39,488 nt of DNA, taken from the NCBI GenBank assembly GCA_021850555.1, contig JAJZLX010000443.1, forward strand, positions 1-39,488, given 5' to 3'. A program made the position numbers and the translations under genes. The notes under the pieces were generated by a model, which worked only from the letters and a program-made list of their open reading frames with translations, searched no databases and had not been told where the DNA came from. Each line of letters opens with the position of its first letter. Positions within the stretch are counted from its first letter, which is position 1. Origin of the DNA: Pseudomonadota bacterium (lineage in GTDB: Bacteria > Pseudomonadota > Gammaproteobacteria > Steroidobacterales > Steroidobacteraceae). Shown here in pieces: positions 35,611 to 39,488 of the stretch.

Positions 35611-35640
35611 ATTTTATAATATCGAGATCATAATATAAAC
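35611..35640. promoter_or_regulatory. AT-rich operator between cdhA and the NCS1 permease
   Basis: The bases 35615-35637 are a near-palindrome: 7 of the 8 outer pairs match. It contains TATAAT (35615-35620), usable as a rightward -10 with TTGCGG at 35594-35599 (15-base spacing, short). On the minus strand it offers TATTAT for cdhA. The part from 35617 to 35640 repeats the cdhC operator, with TCATAATAT identical. This suggests one regulator controls both promoters. The transcription starts themselves are not proven. Confidence 0.55.
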
Positions 35641-35696
35641 AGGTTGCGCGCGCACGGGGGTACCGGCGCGGCACCACAGCACACGTGGTCCGCAGA

Positions 35697-37145
35697 ATGT
35701 TGCTCGAGAAACGCTCCATCGACTACGTGCCGCTCGCCGAGCGGCACGGCAAGGTCTGGCACCTCTGGCCGGTATGGTTCTCGGGCGATGCGCACCTGGC
35801 GACCCTCGCCATCGGCGTGCTCGGCATCGCCCTCGGCGAGAATCTCCTGTGGACGGCGGTGGCGGTGATCGCCGGCTGCGCCATCGGCACCTTTTTCATG
35901 TCGTTTCACTCGGCGCAGGGACCGCAGCTCGGTCTGCCGCAGATGATCCAGTCGCGGCCGCAGTTCGGCTACGCCGGGGCGCTGCTCGTGTGGGCATTCG
36001 CCCTGGTGACCTACGTCGGCTATAACGCCTTCAACCAGGTGCTCGCCGTCCAGGCGATGCATCAGCTCGTCCACGGCCTGCCGGCCGACTCGCCGGCGGT
36101 GGTGATCGGCTTCGCGCTGCTCTCCGCCGGCATCGCCACCGTCGGCTACGACTCGATCCACCTCGCGCAGCGGGCGGTGGCGTTTTCCATGCTGGCGATC
36201 CTCACCGTGTTCACGGTGAGCGCGGTCTTTCTGCTGAAGATCCCCGCCTCGCAGTGGGCCTGGGGGGATTTTCGCCCGACGCCGTTCCTCACCGAGCTGC
36301 TGGCCGCCGCCGCCTATCAGCTCACCTGGTCGATCTACGTCTCGGACTACTCGAGGTACCTGCCCAAGGAGGTCAGCATCCGCGCCTCCTTCTGGTGGAC
36401 CTACCTCGGCGCGTTCGTCGGCGGCGCCTGGATGATGCTGGTGGGAAGCGTCGCCGCGGCGATGTTTCCACGGCTCGATGTGCCGGCGGCGCTCGAGCGG
36501 GCCGCGAACAGCATCTTTCCCGGCCTCGGGGAGCTGGTGCTGGTCGGCGCGCTGATTGGCCTGCTCACCGTGGCGGCGCTCAATTTCTACGGCGCTTCGC
36601 TGACGCTGCTCAGCGTCTGGGACACCTTCAAGCCGCTCAAGAGCAGCGCCGGCAAGCGCATCGCGAGCCTCGCCGCCGCGGCCGTCGTCTCCACCGCGAT
36701 CGCGCTCAATTCCTCGAGCGACTTTCTGCGGGGCTTCTCCAATCTGCTCTCGGTGCTGCTTTACCTGTTCACGCCCTGGACGGCGATCAACCTGGTCGAT
36801 TTCTACCTGGTGCGCAAGGGGCACTACTCGGTGCGCGAGATTTTCAACCCCCGCGGCATGTACGGGCGTTGGAACTGGCACGGGCTGGCGGCCTACGCTT
36901 GCGGGTTCGCGGCCATGATCCCGTTCTTCAGCACCGGGCTGTACACCGGGCCCGTCGCCCGCTGGCTCGGCGGCGCCGATCTGTCCATGCTGGTGGGCCT
37001 GCCTGTGTCGGCAGGGCTCTATCTGCTCGCCTGCCGCACGATGGACATCGAGGCCGACGCACGCGCGGCCGCGGCGGCGGACCTCGGGCTGGAGCCCGTC
37101 TCCGACGCGACCGAGCCGGACGAGGCGATACTCTCCGACGCTTGA
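35697..37145 (+). CDS. NCS1-family permease (purine/cytosine permease type)
   Basis: A 482-residue integral membrane protein with about 12 hydrophobic segments. Family traits are LWPVWFSGDAHLATLAIGVL near the N-terminus, GLPQMIQSRPQFGYAGALL near residue 80, QLTWSIYVSDYSRYLPKE near residue 205, and NFYGASLTLLSVWDTFKP near residue 297. The C-terminus is acidic (EPDEAILSDA). NCS1 proteins are sodium or proton symporters for nucleobases, hydantoins and related compounds. Its placement suggests transport of carnitine, a betaine or a methylamine, a substrate range not usual for this family. GTG 35685 is an alternative start. Confidence 0.9.
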   Translation: MLLEKRSIDYVPLAERHGKVWHLWPVWFSGDAHLATLAIGVLGIALGENLLWTAVAVIAGCAIGTFFMSFHSAQGPQLGLPQMIQSRPQFGYAGALLVWAFALVTYVGYNAFNQVLAVQAMHQLVHGLPADSPAVVIGFALLSAGIATVGYDSIHLAQRAVAFSMLAILTVFTVSAVFLLKIPASQWAWGDFRPTPFLTELLAAAAYQLTWSIYVSDYSRYLPKEVSIRASFWWTYLGAFVGGAWMMLVGSVAAAMFPRLDVPAALERAANSIFPGLGELVLVGALIGLLTVAALNFYGASLTLLSVWDTFKPLKSSAGKRIASLAAAAVVSTAIALNSSSDFLRGFSNLLSVLLYLFTPWTAINLVDFYLVRKGHYSVREIFNPRGMYGRWNWHGLAAYACGFAAMIPFFSTGLYTGPVARWLGGADLSMLVGLPVSAGLYLLACRTMDIEADARAAAAADLGLEPVSDATEPDEAILSDA

Positions 37146-37287
37146 GCCCGCCGTCACAGCTCCCCGCCGGCACCCGCCGGCCCTGGATGCCGCCCTGCAA
37201 GAGGCGCCGTGCCCGGGGCCTCGAGCCCGACGATCGAGAGGCCGGGAGCCGCTCCGCCCCGATCGAGCCTGCAAAGCGCCTGCCCCG

Positions 37288-38826
37288 TCAACCGCCCGGC
37301 CGGTGGGCTGCGGCGAAGGTCTCGCGGATCGCGCGCAGACGCGCCTCGAGCTCGGCGCCGAGGGGCTCGGGGCGGTGGGACAGGAGCGCGCGGACATCGG
37401 CATCGATTCTCTCCAGGAGCTCCTCGTCGGGCAGCATCCCCGTGCTCACCGGCAGGCGGGCACCGAAGTAGCGGCTGTTCCACAGATGCTCGCGGCAGTG
37501 CGCGGCGGTGTGCCGCTGGCCAAGGTAATTGCCCCGGGCGCCGACTTCTCGGGCGAGATCGAGAGCGATCGTGTCCGCGTCGATCGTGATGCCCTGCCAG
37601 AGCGTGCGCAGCAGGCCGGCGAGGTCATCGCACAGGCACAGCGCGTGCAGCGAGAACGTCAGGCCTTGATCGAGCGAGCCGAGGTAGTCAAGCGTCGCGG
37701 GACGGCTGTAGAAGGCCTGCATCATGCCGAGGGAGATCTCCGCGACCGCATCCTGATTGAAGCGGCGCGCGGGGGAGTGGCCGCCGGCACCGGTGAGGGA
37801 AGGCAGCCCCAGGTGGCGGCGCACCTGGCACATGACCATGTCCGCGAGCGAGGTCTGGGCGAAATTGCCGATGCCGCCGGTGGCCGGCTCCATGAATGAC
37901 ACATCGGAGCTGCCGACGCAGAATGCGCCACGGCGGATGAGCTGTGCGAGAACCATGCCGGCGAAATCCGTCGCCAGGCTGTTCACCATGCAGCCGGCGG
38001 TCGTGATGGGGGTGGAGGCGCCGCCGATCGGCAGCGTGCCCACGCTGACCGGCACGCCCGCCCGCACGCACTTCACGAGCTGCTCCACGTGGGCGCGCGG
38101 ATAATTGAGCGGCAGCGGCGTGATGATGTGCAGGAAGTACGGCTTCTCGAACAGAGCCTCCCGCCCGCCGCGGATCGCCGCGGCCATCTCGAGCACGGGG
38201 TCGAGGGACTCGGCGTTCTCGCACAGATACTCGAGCGGCTTGGTCGTGTTGGCCGCCATGATGGCGAATTCCTCGATCTCGCCATGGATGTCCGAACGGG
38301 CCACGTTCTTGACCGCGACGCAGACCGCATCCATGTTGGGTAACGCATCCGCGACACGCGTCACCATCGCAAGGTCCTCGCCGTCGCTCGGACGCTGCTC
38401 ACCGCTCAGGGGATCGAAAATCCTGATGCACGTCATGCCGGGCATGAACCATGTGTGGCGGTCGTCGAGCTCGATGCAGCCCCGCCCGTTGCGATCCCAG
38501 AGCCTCACGCTCTTTGCGGCGCCGGCGAGGGCCGCCCGCACCAGCTGTGGCGGGAAACGCACGATCCCATCGGAGGAGACGTCGCACCCGGCATCGCGAA
38601 ACAGTCCGAGAGCCTGCGATTCCGGGTCGAAGGCGACGCCGCAGTCCTGCATGAGCGTGAGTGCGCCCTCGAGCAGCCGCAGGGCGCGCTCGGAAGGCAC
38701 CGCCTCGTACGGCGCGGTGGCTCCGTGATGCAGCCCCGGATCGGCAGGCGGGGCATTCACGGTCTCGGACACGGGGGCCGGTTGGGGTCTTCTTGCGCGA
38801 CGCGCCGGGCGGCTCTCGGTAGGCAT
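37288..38826 (-). CDS. MttB/MtgB-family cobalamin-dependent methyltransferase, no pyrrolysine
   Basis: A 512-residue member of the trimethylamine methyltransferase family (COG5598). Features are RALRLLEGALTLMQDCGV near residue 48, a Gly-rich region PVSVGTLPIGGASTPITTAGC near residue 260, and SSDVSFMEPATGGIGNFAQTSLADM near residue 308. The frame is uninterrupted, so the in-frame TAG (pyrrolysine) of archaeal MttB is absent. Known non-pyrrolysine relatives demethylate glycine betaine (MtgB), carnitine (MtcB) or proline betaine, passing the methyl group to a corrinoid protein. The carnitine/betaine context fits such a role. No corrinoid protein gene is in the window. It is divergent from the TMADH-like gene. 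Confidence 0.9.
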   Translation of the reverse strand: MPTESRPARRARRPQPAPVSETVNAPPADPGLHHGATAPYEAVPSERALRLLEGALTLMQDCGVAFDPESQALGLFRDAGCDVSSDGIVRFPPQLVRAALAGAAKSVRLWDRNGRGCIELDDRHTWFMPGMTCIRIFDPLSGEQRPSDGEDLAMVTRVADALPNMDAVCVAVKNVARSDIHGEIEEFAIMAANTTKPLEYLCENAESLDPVLEMAAAIRGGREALFEKPYFLHIITPLPLNYPRAHVEQLVKCVRAGVPVSVGTLPIGGASTPITTAGCMVNSLATDFAGMVLAQLIRRGAFCVGSSDVSFMEPATGGIGNFAQTSLADMVMCQVRRHLGLPSLTGAGGHSPARRFNQDAVAEISLGMMQAFYSRPATLDYLGSLDQGLTFSLHALCLCDDLAGLLRTLWQGITIDADTIALDLAREVGARGNYLGQRHTAAHCREHLWNSRYFGARLPVSTGMLPDEELLERIDADVRALLSHRPEPLGAELEARLRAIRETFAAAHRPGG

Positions 38827-38870
38827 CAGGTCATCCGCCGTGTCATGGAGCGGGATTGGAGCCCAAAGAT

Positions 38871-38917
38871 TATATGATTATATAGAATTTGCCAAATTTA
38901 TTATATGTCCATATAGT
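38871..38917. promoter_or_regulatory. Divergent promoters with paired AT-rich palindromes
   Basis: Two palindromes, TATATGATTATATA (38871-38884) and TATATGTCCATATA (38902-38915), have centres 31 bases apart, about three helical turns. Midway lies AATTTGCCAAATT (38886-38898). For the rightward gene, TTGCCA (38889-38894) and TATAGT (38912-38917) are 17 bases apart. On the minus strand TTGGCA and TATAAT are about 15 bases apart, with overlapping -35 regions. The palindromes cover both -10 regions, as expected for repressor sites. Their core differs from the cdhC and cdhA sites. Confidence 0.55.
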
Positions 38918-38978
38918 GCTCTGATCGTCTGACCATGAACGGCCAACCGTCCCGAGCGCGGCCCGCCGCGAAGCGCAA

Positions 38979-39488
38979 ATGAGTACCGAGTCCCGCTATG
39001 ACGTGCTGTTCGAGCCGGTGCGCATCGGTCCTGTCACCGCGCGCAACCGCTTCTATCAGGTGCCCCATTGCACGGGCATGGGTGCCGCCCTGCCGCGCAC
39101 GCTGGCGGCGATGCGTGGCATGAAGGCCGAGGGAGGCTGGGGGGTGGTTTGCACCGAGTACTGCTCCATTCACCCGAGCTCCGATGACCAGCCGTATCCC
39201 TCCGCGGCGAACTGGGACGAGGGCGACGTGCGCAACCTCGCCGCCATGGCCGATGCGGTGCACGCGCACGGCGCGCTCGCCGGGATCGAGCTGTGGCACG
39301 GGGGCAGTTTCGTCTCGAACCTGGCGAGCCGCGTGCCGAGCCTCGGGGTGCGCTCGATGCCGAGCCGCTGCGAGCCGATCCAGTCCCAGCGCATGGACCG
39401 GCGCGACATCCGCCGCTTCCGCCAATGGCATCTCGCGGCCGCGAGACGCGCCAGGGCTGCGGGCTTCGACGTGATCTATGTCTACCCG
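38979..39488 (+). CDS. Trimethylamine/dimethylamine dehydrogenase-like flavoprotein (3' end cut by window)
   Basis: The first 170 residues are visible and open to the window edge. They match the FMN barrel of trimethylamine dehydrogenase: RYDVLFEPVRIGPVTARNRFYQVPHC, EGGWGVVCTEYCSIHP, NWDEGDVRNL and HGALAGIELWHGG. Cys31 aligns with the Cys that covalently holds 6-S-cysteinyl FMN, and Tyr61 with the aromatic residue (Tyr60) of the trimethylamine-binding bowl. Related enzymes include dimethylamine, histamine and dimethylglycine dehydrogenases, so the substrate is not settled. Expected partners for the 4Fe-4S and NAD-like domains lie beyond the window. It is divergent from the MttB-family gene, with a shared promoter region. 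Confidence 0.85.
   Translation, partial: MSTESRYDVLFEPVRIGPVTARNRFYQVPHCTGMGAALPRTLAAMRGMKAEGGWGVVCTEYCSIHPSSDDQPYPSAANWDEGDVRNLAAMADAVHAHGALAGIELWHGGSFVSNLASRVPSLGVRSMPSRCEPIQSQRMDRRDIRRFRQWHLAAARRARAAGFDVIYVYP

Noticed and set aside
34037..35638. 533-codon plus-strand frame
   Set aside because: It is antisense to cdhA, which has full domain support. The protein is rich in Arg, Gly, His and Gln without domain pattern.
35628..37403. 591-codon minus-strand frame
   Set aside because: It is antisense to the NCS1 permease, whose membrane segments and family motifs are clear.
37288..38826. Possible pyrrolysine-containing MttB
   Set aside because: The frame is open from start to stop with no internal TAG, so the gene belongs to the non-pyrrolysine branch.
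1..39488. CRISPR array, prophage or insertion sequence
   Set aside because: I see no regularly spaced repeats, no transposase or integrase frame and no phage structural gene. The tRNA-end duplication has no integrase nearby.

Overview
The window looks like part of the chromosome of a high-GC, probably aerobic gammaproteobacterium. The grounds are a tRNA-Arg gene with an encoded CCA end, a BtuB-type receptor behind a cobalamin riboswitch, a proB-proA pair, and TonB-dependent receptors. I cannot fix the genus from sequence alone; Nevskiales or Steroidobacterales-like is a guess. No phage, plasmid, insertion sequence or CRISPR array is visible.

Layout. Positions 1-4861 hold housekeeping and accessory genes: a truncated RraB-like protein, a 2Fe-2S ferredoxin, a YkoF-like thiamine-binding protein, a PhzF-family isomerase, a ModF-like tandem ABC ATPase and a phosphate acetyl/butyryltransferase-family enzyme. 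At 4870-5087 lie a tRNA-Arg(TCG) gene and, beside it, a broken copy of its own 3' half split by a palindromic insert. Positions 5429-11132 carry a small secreted protein followed by a compact molybdenum-cofactor operon, moeA-moaA-moaC-[mobA:moaD]-[moaE:moeB:rhodanese], with two gene fusions. Then come proBA (minus), an acidic-tailed small protein, a ferritin/VIT1 transporter, an FAD-linked 2-hydroxyacid dehydrogenase and two unknown small genes. btuB sits under a cobalamin riboswitch, with an unknown membrane protein divergent from it. Next are tesB, a ferredoxin-NADP reductase-like enzyme, a small conserved protein, a glycerophosphodiesterase and a glycogen branching enzyme.

The most distinctive part is 26.6-39.5 kb, which I read as a carnitine / methylated-amine catabolic island. 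A plus-strand run encodes a BKACE enzyme (cdhC-like), a hot-dog thioesterase (cdhB-like), a secreted alpha/beta hydrolase, a TonB receptor and a secreted beta-helix protein. It is followed by a BetI-like TetR regulator and a carnitine dehydrogenase fused to a second thioesterase (cdhA-like). Then come an NCS1-family permease, a cobalamin-dependent MttB-family methyltransferase without pyrrolysine, and the start of a trimethylamine-dehydrogenase-like flavoprotein.

Proposed logic (inference): an outer-membrane receptor admits carnitine or its esters and a periplasmic esterase frees carnitine. The NCS1 carrier imports it. CdhA makes dehydrocarnitine, CdhC converts that with acetyl-CoA to acetoacetate and betainyl-CoA, and a thioesterase releases glycine betaine. 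The MttB-like enzyme and the TMADH-like enzyme would then remove methyl groups. AT-rich palindromes, rare in this GC-rich DNA, sit at the three promoter regions of the island, two of them sharing a motif, and are candidate operators for the BetI-like repressor. The MttB family needs a corrinoid, which may link the island to the riboswitch-controlled B12 receptor 18 kb away.
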